From assembly GCA_963799065.1 (NCBI GenBank), contig CAWCVJ010000001.1:2666001-2730000 (forward strand): a stretch of 64,000 bases of DNA. Direction: 5' to 3'. Below, piece after piece: positions 27,530 through 36,046 of this stretch (the first letter of the stretch is position 1; each line of letters starts with the position of its first letter). A program made the position numbers and the translations under genes. The notes under the pieces were generated by a model. The model was given only the letters and a program-made list of their open reading frames with translations, was not told the DNA's origin and ran no database searches. This stretch comes from JAJPHW01 sp963799065 (GTDB lineage Bacteria; Acidobacteriota; Terriglobia; Terriglobales; Acidobacteriaceae).

Positions 27530-27785
27530 GGCGTCACCCGGCGATGCGGACTTGATCGTTTTCCCACTTCAGAAAGCTTTAGCACGGGCTTTCCGAAGCG
27601 ACTTGCGCTCGATGCTAACACAGGTGAATCATGCGGGTGTCAGACGACGGCACGCGGGACGACCCACTGCGAACAAGGATGCGCTGCGGCCGCCGAGAGT
27701 TTTCCGCAATCTATTGCGAGCCGCGATTTGGCTTCACTATTCGCGAATCCCGCTCCGCTTCCTGTACAATTTGGCTCTCCCGAAT

Positions 27786-29111
27786 ATGGCGATCATCGCT
27801 CCCTTTCGCGCCTACCGTTACAGCCCTGCCCGAGTGCGGCCGGAGCTCGCCGTCACCCAACCCTACGACAAGATTACCCCTGAAATGCAGGACCGGTACT
27901 ACGTGGAGAGCCCCTATAACCTGGTGCGTATCATCCTGGGAAAATCTGAAGCGGGAGATAATCGCAATACGAACGTTTATACCCGTGCGGCCCAGTCTTT
28001 CCGCGACTGGCGCAGCCACGAGGTCTTAACGCAAGACGCGCTCCCGGCCATCTATCGCTATACGCAACGATTTATCCCGCCGGGCGGCGGCGAAGAGGTG
28101 GAAAGGCAAGGCTTTATCGCACTGGGCAAAATTGAAGATTACTCCGCCGGAGTTATCTTCCGGCACGAGCAAACCTTAGCCAAGCCGAAGGCCGACCGGC
28201 TCGACCTGCTACGGGCCACACAAGGTCATTTCGGACAGATATTTATGCTTTACAGCGATCCTTCCGGCGCGGTTGATCGGCAACTGGCGGCTACAGCCAC
28301 GGCGGCGCCTGAAGTCGAAATTCGGGATGAATACGGCGTTCTGCACCAGCTCTGGATAGTCAGCGACGCATCGGTCATTGAATCTGCGCGCAACAAAATG
28401 CTCGACAAAATGCTCATCATCGCCGACGGGCACCATCGTTACGAGACCGCCCTAAATTATCGCAACGAGAGGCGCGCAGTAGCTTCTGCGCCCAGCGAGA
28501 CCCGGGACCACGCAGACCTCGCGCCCTATGAGTACGTCATGATGACATTCGTTAACATGGATAGCCCCGGTCTCGTCGTTCTGCCGACACATCGCGTGGT
28601 ACATGGGCTGGATACACTTGATCCCGACGATTTCCGTGAGCGGGCGAAGCCTTATTACAGCGTGGAAGAGGTCGATCCCGGAATCGATGCCGCGCGCGCC
28701 GCCGTCATCCTCGCACAGGCCGGACGCACCGGCAGCGCGTTCCTCGCCGTGTTCAGAGACCGTGCGTTCCTGTTGGATCGTGGAAGGCCCAATCTCGCGA
28801 CAGCCCTCGCCGGTCAATCGCTGCGCCAGCAAGCTCTCGACGTAGTCCAACTCCATAAGTGTTTACTGGAAGGCGTACTGAGACTTTCCGAGCAGTCGAT
28901 CGTGCAACAGGAGAATATCCGCTACATTCGCAGCGCCGAAGAGGCCATCACCCAAGTGCGGAGCGGTTCCGCGAACCTGGCCTTTCTGATGAACCCAGTG
29001 CGCATGAAACAGGTGCGAGACATTGCCTTTGCCGGCGAAGTTCTGCCCCAAAAATCGACCGACTTTTATCCCAAATTGCTGAGCGGCTTGACCATTTATG
29101 CCCTGGAGTAG
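27786..29111 (+). CDS. DUF1015 family protein
   Basis: 441 residues from the ATG at 27786 (MAIIAPFRAYRYSP). DUF1015 hallmarks are the N-terminal PFRAYRY, PYDKITPEMQ and the central ADGHHRYETAL motif. The family is widespread and often sits near serine biosynthesis genes, but its biochemical role is not established. A TACAAT hexamer at 27765-27770 would place transcription start only about nine bases before the ATG. The next gene overlaps its 3' end by 14 bases. Confidence 0.9.
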   Translation: MAIIAPFRAYRYSPARVRPELAVTQPYDKITPEMQDRYYVESPYNLVRIILGKSEAGDNRNTNVYTRAAQSFRDWRSHEVLTQDALPAIYRYTQRFIPPGGGEEVERQGFIALGKIEDYSAGVIFRHEQTLAKPKADRLDLLRATQGHFGQIFMLYSDPSGAVDRQLAATATAAPEVEIRDEYGVLHQLWIVSDASVIESARNKMLDKMLIIADGHHRYETALNYRNERRAVASAPSETRDHADLAPYEYVMMTFVNMDSPGLVVLPTHRVVHGLDTLDPDDFRERAKPYYSVEEVDPGIDAARAAVILAQAGRTGSAFLAVFRDRAFLLDRGRPNLATALAGQSLRQQALDVVQLHKCLLEGVLRLSEQSIVQQENIRYIRSAEEAITQVRSGSANLAFLMNPVRMKQVRDIAFAGEVLPQKSTDFYPKLLSGLTIYALE

Positions 29112-30519
29112 TTCGCGTCCGCGAGCCTCGATCCGCACGAGAACATTCCCTGCTCTGGTGTTCGCTGTCTGCGGAATACTCCTCGGGTTTGGATTCGTAG
29201 CCGGATCGCGCGCCGCTTCGGAAGGATCCGACGAAAGACTCTCCGTTTACTCGAAAGCCGCCAACTTTAGCCTTCCGGTCGAGCAACGCAATGGCCAGGA
29301 GTATGTCGGCCTTCTGGAATTGCTCGATCCCCTTGGGACCGTCAGTGCCACCGCCGACCATGCGCACTGGAGGCTGCATTATTACCAGGAAGAACTCGAG
29401 TTCAACGATAAGAAGTCGAAAGTGAAGATGCGTAGCGGAGACTTCGGCCTGCCCGCGGACTTCCTGCTGGAGAACGGTCGCGGGTTGGTTCCCATGTCTT
29501 GTTTGGGAACCTTGTTACCGCGCATTCTGGGGGGACCAGTCGACTTCCGCCAAAGCGCGCGACGGCTTTTCATCGGCGACGTACAAGTGCACTTTACCGC
29601 GGAGGTAAACACTGCCAGTCCGCCCGCGCTGGTTATCAGCTTTTCCTCGGCGGTGAATCCCACGATTACGAGTGAGCCAGGAAGGGTTCAGCTATCGTTC
29701 GCGCGCGAGGGAGTCGTAGCTCCCGCTGCCCCGCTCACCTTCAATAGCAATGTAATTCGTGCCGCTACCTTTGCGGAGAGCAATGGCGCCGGCGAATTAA
29801 CTGTGAATGCCAGCGTTCCGCTGACCACCAGCGTCAGCGCCGACCGCAAGACGATTACGTTGACGCCGATTCCGCAAGCGACGCAAGCCCCTGCGGCGGC
29901 GCCGCTTCCTCAGCCTGTCTATGGGACGCGGCGGTACTTCGCTGTGCTCGACGCGAGTCATGGCGGCAGCGAGCGCGGCGCGGCTCTCAACGATGACCTG
30001 GCGGAAAAAGACATCACTCTGATTTACGCGCGCCGTATTCGCCAGGAGCTTGAGGCTCGCGGCATTACCACCCTTCTGCTGCGCGACGGCGACATGAGCA
30101 TGACTCTGGATCAACGCGCCATCGCAGCCAATGTTGCCCATCCCGCCATTTACATTGCCATCCACGCCGGGTCCCAGGGTACGGGAGTACGCATTTATAC
30201 CGCACTCATGCCGGCGGGAAACGCCAGCGTCGGTCCCTTTGTCGATTGGAACATTGCGCAGTCGGGATACGAGCAGATGAGTCGCGATGCCGCTTCGCAA
30301 ATCGCGGCCCAGTTTCAAGCCAAGCAAGTTCCCGTGAAAACAATGGGAGCGGCGCTGCGGCCCTTGAACAATATTCGGGCTGCGGCGATTGCTATCGAAG
30401 TCGCCCCCCAAGGTGACGACGTATCCGACCTGACATCGGTGACTTATCAGCAACTCGTTGCCTTCTCGGTGGCGGCTGGAATCGCAGCCAATCGAAGCCG
30501 CCTGGAGGGTGGTAAATGA
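29098..30519 (+). CDS. N-acetylmuramoyl-L-alanine amidase (Amidase_3)
   Basis: 473 residues. It has an N-terminal signal or anchor (about 18-38), a middle region resembling AMIN/copper-amine-oxidase-like N domains, and a C-terminal Amidase_3 domain (about 280-465). Zinc ligands are read in DASHGG (His), AEKDI (Glu) and IAIHAG (His), with the catalytic Glu in AIEVAP. The first motif is DASHGG where most amidases have DPGHGG. It cleaves the amide bond between muramic acid and the stem peptide. It overlaps the GerMN gene by four bases (ATGA). Confidence 0.82.
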   Translation: MPWSSSRPRASIRTRTFPALVFAVCGILLGFGFVAGSRAASEGSDERLSVYSKAANFSLPVEQRNGQEYVGLLELLDPLGTVSATADHAHWRLHYYQEELEFNDKKSKVKMRSGDFGLPADFLLENGRGLVPMSCLGTLLPRILGGPVDFRQSARRLFIGDVQVHFTAEVNTASPPALVISFSSAVNPTITSEPGRVQLSFAREGVVAPAAPLTFNSNVIRAATFAESNGAGELTVNASVPLTTSVSADRKTITLTPIPQATQAPAAAPLPQPVYGTRRYFAVLDASHGGSERGAALNDDLAEKDITLIYARRIRQELEARGITTLLLRDGDMSMTLDQRAIAANVAHPAIYIAIHAGSQGTGVRIYTALMPAGNASVGPFVDWNIAQSGYEQMSRDAASQIAAQFQAKQVPVKTMGAALRPLNNIRAAAIAIEVAPQGDDVSDLTSVTYQQLVAFSVAAGIAANRSRLEGGK

Positions 30520-31151
30520 TCTCGCGACAGCTGGTCATTACCGTAATCGTGCTATTGGCGGCCGCGCTTATGATGGGATTCTACGCTGGGCGAATCCGAG
30601 CTCACATGGTGCGCTCCGCCGAGCAAGCCCAGGGAACGCACGCGCCCGTAGCACCTCCGGCTGCGGGTCCGACCGAAACTGTGACGCTGTACGTGGCTTT
30701 CGACGACTCCGGATCCATCCGCCCCCGCCCCACTCAGATTCCCCTCTCCGGCGGACGCCAACAGCGCGCCGAGGGTCTGTTGCGCGCCTTGCTCGCCATT
30801 TACCTGGAACGGCCATCGCCGCATGTTCTGCCGCCGGGGTCGGACGTCCGCGGCGTCTATATTGTGGCTACCAGCACCCAAACGCCTACCATCGCTGTCG
30901 TCGATTTGAATCAAGCTGTGGCTGACGGACATCGCTCCGGCGTACTCGTCGAAGAGTTGACTGTTGCCTCCATCGTGCAGACCCTGACCGCGAATCTGGA
31001 CGGCATTCAGGAAGTAAAAATTCTGGTCGAAGGCAAAGAGCGTGACACTCTGGCCGGACATGCCGATCTCTCGAATATGTTTGACGCCGCGGCCGTCAGC
31101 CGCATGATGGCAAATCAAGTTTCAACCTCGGATGTTGCGGACTTGCGCTGA
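30516..31151 (+). CDS. GerMN-domain envelope protein
   Basis: 211 residues. A single N-terminal membrane anchor (about 7-23), a Pro/Ala linker and a GerMN domain (about 55-200; VTLYVAF, then AEGLLRALLAIYL and AVVDLNQAV) are seen. GerMN domains occur with cell-wall hydrolases in spore and vegetative envelopes and are thought to bind peptidoglycan. The ATGA overlap with the amidase gene suggests the two work together on the wall. The N-terminal helix lacks a lipobox Cys. Confidence 0.85.
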   Translation: MISRQLVITVIVLLAAALMMGFYAGRIRAHMVRSAEQAQGTHAPVAPPAAGPTETVTLYVAFDDSGSIRPRPTQIPLSGGRQQRAEGLLRALLAIYLERPSPHVLPPGSDVRGVYIVATSTQTPTIAVVDLNQAVADGHRSGVLVEELTVASIVQTLTANLDGIQEVKILVEGKERDTLAGHADLSNMFDAAAVSRMMANQVSTSDVADLR

Positions 31152-31181
31152 CATCCGCCTGCACTTTGTTACCATCCTTGC

Positions 31182-31919
31182 ATGTTCTATCGCTCTGACA
31201 ATCGCACTCCCGAACAGCTTCGTCCCGTAACCATCACGCCCGATTTCATCGCCATGGCCGAAGGCTCGGCCCTTATTGAAGTGGGCAATACCAAAGTGAT
31301 TTGCACCGCTTCCATTGAGGAGACTGTGCCGCAATTCATGCGCAACAGCGGTAAAGGCTGGATCAGCGCCGAGTACAGTATGTTGCCCCGCGCCACGCTG
31401 ACCCGCTCTCCGCGCGAAGTCACAAAAGGCCGCGCCGGAGGCCGCACGCACGAGATTCAGCGTCTCATTGGACGCTCCCTGCGCGCCGCCATCGATCTGC
31501 AACGCCTTGGCGAACGCACTATCTGGATCGACTGCGACGTAATCCAAGCCGACGGCGGCACCCGGACGGCCTCGATCACAGGCGCATTCGTCGCGCTCGG
31601 CCTGGCGCTCGAAAAGTTAGTCGAAGCCGGGACGCTGACGGCCGCACCGCTACGAGATTTTGTGGCCGCCGTAAGCGTCGGCATTGTTGACGGAGAAATT
31701 CTGCTCGACCTCTGCTACGAAGAAGACTCTCGCGCCGATGTGGACATGAACTTCGTCATGACAGCGGGCCACAAGCTCATCGAAGTGCAAGCCACCGCCG
31801 AGCATTCTGTCTTCGACGAGGGACAGTTGTCGAAAATGATTGCGCTCGCCAGTCAGGGAGTGAAGAGCCTCATTGCGAAACAGCAGGGGGTGCTGAGTAA
31901 ATTGACACTGCTCCAATAA
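31182..31919 (+). CDS. rph: Ribonuclease PH
   Basis: 245 residues, full-length. Conserved parts include the N-terminal RSDNRTPEQLRPV, the phosphate-binding GRTHEIQRLIGRSLRA, and CDVIQADGGTRTASITGA. RNase PH is a phosphorolytic 3'-5' exonuclease that trims tRNA 3' ends and forms a hexamer. It starts 30 bases after the GerMN gene and may belong to the same transcript. Confidence 0.96.
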   Translation: MFYRSDNRTPEQLRPVTITPDFIAMAEGSALIEVGNTKVICTASIEETVPQFMRNSGKGWISAEYSMLPRATLTRSPREVTKGRAGGRTHEIQRLIGRSLRAAIDLQRLGERTIWIDCDVIQADGGTRTASITGAFVALGLALEKLVEAGTLTAAPLRDFVAAVSVGIVDGEILLDLCYEEDSRADVDMNFVMTAGHKLIEVQATAEHSVFDEGQLSKMIALASQGVKSLIAKQQGVLSKLTLLQ

Positions 31920-32024
31920 CAGCGGCAGCGATCAAGCGGCGGCATTTTTTGGTTCCATCCGCTTGGTTTACAATGGTCGGTTTAGCGAACTCATCCCACC
32001 AGCACAAGTTCCTCGGAGGAACCC

Positions 32025-33029
32025 ATGAAGCTTACCCCCGGAAAATTAGCCGGACTCAATCGAGTCTCCAACCAACACGGAGTCATCGCAGCCGCAGCCA
32101 TGGATCAGCGCGGCTCGCTCCAGAAGTCGCTCGCCAAAGAACGGAATTCCGACGTCAGCGATCACATGATGGAAGAGTTCAAGACTCTTGTGACGGAGGT
32201 ACTGACGCCACACGCCAGCGCCATTCTGCTTGACCCTGAGTGGGGACTGCCTGCGTCCAGGAAGCGCGCGAAGAATGCAGGCCTGTTGCTGGCCTACGAG
32301 AAAACTGGCTACGACAAAACCGGGCCGGGACGCCTCGGCGACCTGCTCGATCATTGGTCGGTGCGCCGCCTGAAAGAAGCGGGCGCGGATTGTATAAAGA
32401 TTCTGCTGTACTACACTCCCTACGATTCGAAGGATGTAAACGACAAGAAGCACGCCTGGGTCGAACGAATCGGCGACGAATGCCGCGCCCACGATATCCC
32501 TTTTTTCCTGGAATTTGTCGGCTACGATGATGGTGCTGATGAAAAAGGGGTCGAGTACGCCAAGAAGAAGCCGCACATCGTGACCGAGAGCATGCGTGAG
32601 TTCACCAAACATCGATACGGCGTTGACGTGCTGAAGGTAGAAGTGCCAGTGAACATGAAGTTTGTGGAAGGCGTAAAGTGCTTTGCAGGCAAGGCTGCCT
32701 ACAGCAAGAAAGAAGCGGTCGAACTCTTTCACCAGGCCGCCAACGTCGCGACCAAGCCGTTCATCTATCTGTCGGCCGGGGTGAGCAACGCCGAATTCAC
32801 CGAGACCCTCGAACTGGCCGCCGAAACCGGAGTCAAATTCAACGGCGTGCTCTGCGGCCGCGCCACCTGGAAAGATGGCATCCCGATCTACGCAAAACAA
32901 GGTGCCGCTGCATTCCGCAGGTGGCTGGAGACCGAGGGCGTGCAAAACATCAACAACGTGAACGAACGGCTCAAGGCTGCGACGTCGTGGCATTCCATTT
33001 ACGAGGTGGAACCCGCACCCGTAGCTTAG
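32025..33029 (+). CDS. lacD: Class I tagatose-1,6-bisphosphate aldolase, LacD type
   Basis: 334 residues. A perfect GGAGG precedes the ATG. LacD features are AAMDQRGSL at the N-terminus, LLDPEWG, and DVLKVEVPV, whose Lys is the Schiff-base residue. LacD cleaves tagatose 1,6-bisphosphate to dihydroxyacetone phosphate and glyceraldehyde 3-phosphate, and the family accepts other ketose bisphosphates. No lac or tagatose genes lie nearby, so it may act as a general fructose/tagatose-bisphosphate aldolase. It is a single-gene unit with its own terminator. Confidence 0.9.
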   Translation: MKLTPGKLAGLNRVSNQHGVIAAAAMDQRGSLQKSLAKERNSDVSDHMMEEFKTLVTEVLTPHASAILLDPEWGLPASRKRAKNAGLLLAYEKTGYDKTGPGRLGDLLDHWSVRRLKEAGADCIKILLYYTPYDSKDVNDKKHAWVERIGDECRAHDIPFFLEFVGYDDGADEKGVEYAKKKPHIVTESMREFTKHRYGVDVLKVEVPVNMKFVEGVKCFAGKAAYSKKEAVELFHQAANVATKPFIYLSAGVSNAEFTETLELAAETGVKFNGVLCGRATWKDGIPIYAKQGAAAFRRWLETEGVQNINNVNERLKAATSWHSIYEVEPAPVA

Positions 33030-33056
33030 ACCGTCACAATTGCTCAGACAGTGAAG

Positions 33057-33082
33057 GCGGGCCCGGCGCCCGCTTTTCTTTT
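33057..33082 (+). terminator. Rho-independent terminator after the aldolase
   Basis: GCGGGC and GCCCGC pair around a five-base loop (33057-33073) and are followed by a T-rich tract ending at 33082. It separates the aldolase gene from the PYP gene. Confidence 0.8.
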
Positions 33083-33170
33083 GCCTTACACCCTCGCCGG
33101 AATTAAAGCCCGTCGTCCGGCCCGCCGATAACCAACTAACGGGAAAGCTTCCGCCGAAGGAGACTACACC

Positions 33171-33599
33171 ATGAAACTCGATCACGAATCGGCGTCCGCG
33201 GAAATGATTTCCAAGGAATATCTAGAGCCGGACTCGGTCGATTATGCCAGCGGCCGCGTCTCCATCGACCGCCTCGAACCGGCTGAACTGGATGGCCTTC
33301 CCTTCGGCGCAATTCAGTTGGACCGCGACGGCGTCATTCTGCAATACAACGATTACGAGTCCCGGCTGGCCAAGCTGGAAAGGTCCGCTGCCATCGGTAA
33401 ACGCTTCTTCATCGACGTAGCGCCCTGCACCGATGTAAAGGAATTTCACGGCCGCTTCGAGGAGGGAGTGAGGCAAAAAAAGCTACACGAAAAATTCCGC
33501 TACCACTTCGCCTTCAAGCAGTCCCCGCGAGACGTCACCGTCACCCTTTACTACAGCGTGAATACCGACAGCGTCTGGGTCTTCGTTCGCCCGGTGTAG
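33171..33599 (+). CDS. pyp: Photoactive yellow protein homologue (Tyr42/Glu46/Cys69 kept)
   Basis: 142 residues with GAAGGAG ahead of the ATG. From about residue 40 to the end it aligns without gaps to Halorhodospira PYP, at a constant offset of 17. Matching blocks are LDGLPFGAIQLD, ILQYN, DVAPCTD and VWVFV. The chromophore cysteine Cys69 is Cys86 here, and the hydrogen-bonding Tyr42 and Glu46 are Tyr59 and Glu63. Thr50, Arg52 and Met100 are Ala67, Leu69 and Gln117. PYP is a PAS-fold blue-light sensor carrying p-coumaric acid. No tyrosine ammonia-lyase or coumarate ligase gene is in the window, so the chromophore is unproven. Confidence 0.85.
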   Translation: MKLDHESASAEMISKEYLEPDSVDYASGRVSIDRLEPAELDGLPFGAIQLDRDGVILQYNDYESRLAKLERSAAIGKRFFIDVAPCTDVKEFHGRFEEGVRQKKLHEKFRYHFAFKQSPRDVTVTLYYSVNTDSVWVFVRPV

Positions 33600-33623
33600 T
33601 TCATCTGCGGCGATGGATTCCCC

Positions 33624-34214
33624 TCATTGGAACTTCTGCAGGCGCGCCAGAAGCTTCTGCGCGAGATTTTCTTCCGATTCCGACCACAGGAGGCGCGCTT
33701 TAACTTCGGCGGCCCTTTCCAGATGATTGCTGAGTTCTACCAGCTTCTGCACATTGGCTCGAACCCGCTCTTCAGCCTCTGGGGTGAGCGGCACTTCATC
33801 TTGCAGAAACGCCGAGTCTAAGCCGAGGTCCAACAACATGTGTCCCTCCTGCTGATAAATGCCGCCCTCAAATTCGAGGCCGTGGGAGATAACGCGGACC
33901 CGTGCAGGACGCTCGATCCAGATGCCATCTTGGCCACGCTCCCAAAGATCCCAACAGCCTTCGAAAACATACGCGTAGTCCGCGTGCAGGAACTCGGAAG
34001 CGAAAAGAATGGCTTCTTCGGGACGAGCTCCCGGATCGAAGCGTCGTTCCCAAATCGTGGCTTCCTGCCAGGAAACGGGATGTAGGCCCATATAAACGAT
34101 GCCGGGACGCTGCGGCGAAAAATGAAACTGCCGCAGGACGCTAAGAGTGTGGGGCAGAACTTCATCGTCCTCAAAGCTGGCGAACCAGAGACTCAGAAAA
34201 ATGGGATCAGCCAT
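33624..34214 (-). CDS. Unknown cytoplasmic protein
   Basis: 196 residues with no signal or membrane segment (MADPIFLSLWFASFEDDEVL). Aromatic and acidic residues are frequent, and the C-terminal third (about 140-195) is a predicted amphipathic helix rich in Glu, Leu and Arg. No family was recognised. It is convergent with the PYP gene and divergent from the next secreted protein across about 220 bases. Confidence 0.65.
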   Translation of the reverse strand: MADPIFLSLWFASFEDDEVLPHTLSVLRQFHFSPQRPGIVYMGLHPVSWQEATIWERRFDPGARPEEAILFASEFLHADYAYVFEGCWDLWERGQDGIWIERPARVRVISHGLEFEGGIYQQEGHMLLDLGLDSAFLQDEVPLTPEAEERVRANVQKLVELSNHLERAAEVKARLLWSESEENLAQKLLARLQKFQ

Positions 34215-34432
34215 GTGGGTGTAGTTTATCGCGCCAGGGTGACCGGGGTCGCGGAGAAAAAAATGGCCGGCACGAGAAACTTTCGGCCCGCAGCGGTGTT
34301 GGGATTGGAAACGTATTCGGGCGCAAGCCTTCCCCGGCTTGGGCCGACTTCAATTCGGTTCTGCGAGGATCGGATCGGCCCGCAGCCACTCCGCTCCTCG
34401 GTTACCCTCAACCCCACGGCAGGAGGCCGATT

Positions 34433-35341
34433 ATGGTTAAGGCGGTTTGGCTTCTCTCCCTTTCTCTGTGCCTGGTCGCAGCGGCTTCGGCGCAGCCGGC
34501 GGCAAAAGACTTCCTGCCCGCAGGAACGCTCTTGCATTGCACGCTCGATGAACCCAATTTCTCGGCAAAGACGGCGCAAGTGGGCGATCCCGTCCTTTGC
34601 AATCTCAGTACCGTCGCTAGCTTCGGCCATCCCGTATTTCCGCGAGGCGCTTATCTAACCGGACATCTGCAAGATTTCGCCAAGCCCGGCCGCTTCGTCG
34701 GCAAGGGATGGATCGAGATAGACTTCGACCGGCTGATTCTACCCGGCCCGCAGATCTTTCCTCTGTCTGCGAAAGTCACTTCGGCGCCAAAATATAAAGT
34801 AGACTCCGAAGGCAAGATTCACGGCAAGGGTCACGCCACCCGCGACGTCGTGGAATGGATGATCCCACCGCTTTGGCCGGTGAAGATTGTCCTGCTGCCT
34901 GCCCGTGGGCCGTTCCCTGCACTGAAGGGCGAGTTCCGCATGACGCTACGGCTCATGGAAGACGTCGAGGTGCCAGCCTTGGCCTCGAACTCCGTCCCCA
35001 TGCCTCCATGGGCCTCGCCGAATAATAGCGATTGGCGATACAGCCCGACTTCGTCGTCCACTTCGGCCGTGCCGCAGTTGAGCCAGCGTCCCGTGATCCA
35101 GACGGCGGCTCTGACCACAGCGCCGGTGCAGCCGCAGACTTTGCTGATTATGAAGGATGGCAATGCGCTTCTGGCCAGCGATTACTGGCTGGATGGCGAG
35201 CGCTTGCACTGCGTCACGCAAGGCTCGGCGGAGAAACTGGTGGCGCTGGAAACGCTCGATCTAACGGAAACGGTAAGGGTGAACCGAGAGCGAAATGTGG
35301 ATTTCGTATTACGCTCCCGAATCGTTCCACAACAGCAGTAG
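34433..35341 (+). CDS. Secreted protein of unknown function
   Basis: 302 residues, with GGAGG seven bases before the ATG. A signal peptide (VWLLSLSLCLVAAASAQ) is followed by a beta-rich domain (PAGTLLHCTLDEPN, then VGDPVLCNLS and FPRGAYLTGHL) that recalls acidobacterial secreted proteins with a TrbI-like barrel, and by a Ser/Thr-rich linker and a small C-terminal domain (about 240-300). Two Cys (about 37 and 56) may pair. Between it and the next gene, 35342-35519 holds only an imperfect stem (GGAGCCAG with CTGGCTCC) and no gene. Confidence 0.7.
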   Translation: MVKAVWLLSLSLCLVAAASAQPAAKDFLPAGTLLHCTLDEPNFSAKTAQVGDPVLCNLSTVASFGHPVFPRGAYLTGHLQDFAKPGRFVGKGWIEIDFDRLILPGPQIFPLSAKVTSAPKYKVDSEGKIHGKGHATRDVVEWMIPPLWPVKIVLLPARGPFPALKGEFRMTLRLMEDVEVPALASNSVPMPPWASPNNSDWRYSPTSSSTSAVPQLSQRPVIQTAALTTAPVQPQTLLIMKDGNALLASDYWLDGERLHCVTQGSAEKLVALETLDLTETVRVNRERNVDFVLRSRIVPQQQ

Positions 35342-35519
35342 GCATCTCACCCCTGTTACCGGGGAGCCAGGACTGGAAGATTCGTCGAGGACTGGCTCCT
35401 CCAATTAAACCATCGTGAATCGCCGTCACCAACAATGAAAAAGAGTTTCGGCGCGTGCGCGGGTTGAAGATGCAGAACTGGGCAGCATAGCTCTGGGCAT
35501 TTTCCATCGGTTCTAGGCT

Positions 35520-36011
35520 TCAGTTTGGCGAACGGCCCGGTATCTTTTCCTGCAAAAGACGGCGAAGTTCCTCCCGTCGCTGGTCGGGGAACGCGCGTTT
35601 AGGAATTACTTGGAATAAACGCGCCCCTAAGTAAAGCATAAAGAGATTCGGCGTCTCGCGCAGTTTCGAATAGGCCTCCCATTTTGTTTCGCTATGACCA
35701 AGATCGCTTTTGTATTCAATGCCGCTTTCGTCAATGTGAAGTGTCTGTGCGCGGCCAAAATTCGGATGCCTACGAAAGTCACGCCTGAAATAGAAGGGGC
35801 GCAAGATGAACCTCAGCAGAGCCCAAAACACTACTAATGCCAATAGCGGAGAGCCTTGTGAATATCCCTCAGTAACTGACAGGTATATCCCGGCGATTGC
35901 GCTTGAGGCGATGATCAACCCAGATATGATGTAGAAGAGAGTTGATCTGCGATGGTGCGCGTACTGCGCCTCCAGGTAGTCTTCGACGCCACATTGGTAA
36001 TGAACTTCCAT
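35520..36011 (-). CDS. YcxB-like membrane protein
   Basis: About 163 residues from the ATG at 36011, which has GGAAGGG upstream; an in-frame start at 36038 is less likely. Two membrane helices (about 25-47 and 55-75) precede a cytoplasmic domain with ESGIEYKSDLGHSETKW and FQVIPKRAF, the layout of YcxB/YcxB-like domains. Function unknown. It follows the ETF-QO gene by 35 bases on the same strand. Confidence 0.75.
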   Translation of the reverse strand: MEVHYQCGVEDYLEAQYAHHRRSTLFYIISGLIIASSAIAGIYLSVTEGYSQGSPLLALVVFWALLRFILRPFYFRRDFRRHPNFGRAQTLHIDESGIEYKSDLGHSETKWEAYSKLRETPNLFMLYLGARLFQVIPKRAFPDQRREELRRLLQEKIPGRSPN

Positions 36012-36046
36012 ACGCCCTTCCGAGAGCAATGGAACCACATTTTAGC

